From Allomesorhizobium camelthorni (GTDB taxonomy: Bacteria; Pseudomonadota; Alphaproteobacteria; Rhizobiales; Rhizobiaceae), in the NCBI RefSeq assembly GCF_011045125.1, contig NZ_JAAKZF010000033.1, forward strand, positions 1-62,649: 62,649 bases of DNA, written 5' to 3'. A model generated the notes under the pieces. The model was not told where the DNA came from. It did no database searches and was given only the letters and a program-made list of their open reading frames with translations. This document shows positions 62,628 to 62,649 of this stretch, in pieces (within the stretch, counting starts at the first letter, position 1; each line of letters starts with the position of its first letter). The position numbers and the translations under genes were made by a program.

Positions 62628-62649
62628 GAGACCGTTTGAGAATTCGCTT

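Overview
This is a high-GC, gene-dense bacterial chromosome segment, almost certainly from an alphaproteobacterium of the Rhizobiales (Hyphomicrobiales) and most like Mesorhizobium or another Phyllobacteriaceae. The evidence is the gene content and order: argH-lptM-lysA, a TIGR02302-type protein, ftsEX, hisC-tyrC beside metX-metW, cobS/cobT of the aerobic cobalamin pathway, aroK-aroB, xerD-accA, plus rhizobial palindromic intergenic repeats and a CtrA-type box. No rRNA, CRISPR array, transposase or phage gene was seen. There is one tRNA, tRNA-Arg(CCU). No gene-free stretch exceeds 300 bases.

Layout. 1-5.4 kb: an unrecognised, less GC-rich gene, then a ugpBAEC glycerol-3-phosphate ABC transporter operon whose internal gaps carry palindromic repeats. 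5.6-12 kb: tlpA, argH, lptM, lysA and a large Gln-rich membrane protein. 12-18 kb: glyoxalase, LysR/GST, lipid kinase, DUF2125, ChaC and a secondary-metabolism-free exonuclease-fold gene. 18-27.5 kb: plsC, ydcF, ftsXE with a CtrA box, hpt, tyrC, hisC, metX-metW. 27.5-36.5 kb: ParDE, a vWA protein, glyoxalase II, small membrane proteins, rpmB and a queuosine-precursor transporter preceded by what reads as a minimal preQ1-I riboswitch. 36.5-43.6 kb: HxlR regulator, cobT and cobS with a hicAB toxin-antitoxin pair lodged between them, bolA, and two back-to-back Phd-type toxin-antitoxin modules with well-formed operators. 43.6-55 kb: shortened CorC-like protein, aroB, aroK, xerD, accA, cell-wall enzymes (L,D-transpeptidase, D,D-carboxypeptidase), a COG0523 GTPase, an M20 hydrolase and the tRNA. 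55-62.6 kb: small proteins, then a TetR regulator divergent from a tightly overlapping six-gene lipid operon.

The most interesting system is that last operon. It holds a CDP-alcohol phosphatidyltransferase with two substituted aspartates, a fused hydrolase-methyltransferase, a fused PAP2/dual-specificity phosphatase, a small membrane protein, a PlsC-type acyltransferase and a CdsA-type cytidylyltransferase. This is a self-contained phospholipid-making and -remodelling set, resembling the poorly understood ynbABCD cluster of E. coli but with an added acyltransferase. It faces a TetR gene across three copies of the same palindrome, TGAAC-N3-GTTCA. Second is the preQ1-I-like element whose pseudoknot would use the AUG start codon itself. 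Third is the density of toxin-antitoxin modules (four, one with an unclassified PemK/MazF-like toxin candidate).

All functional calls come from reading motifs and context; no database search was run.
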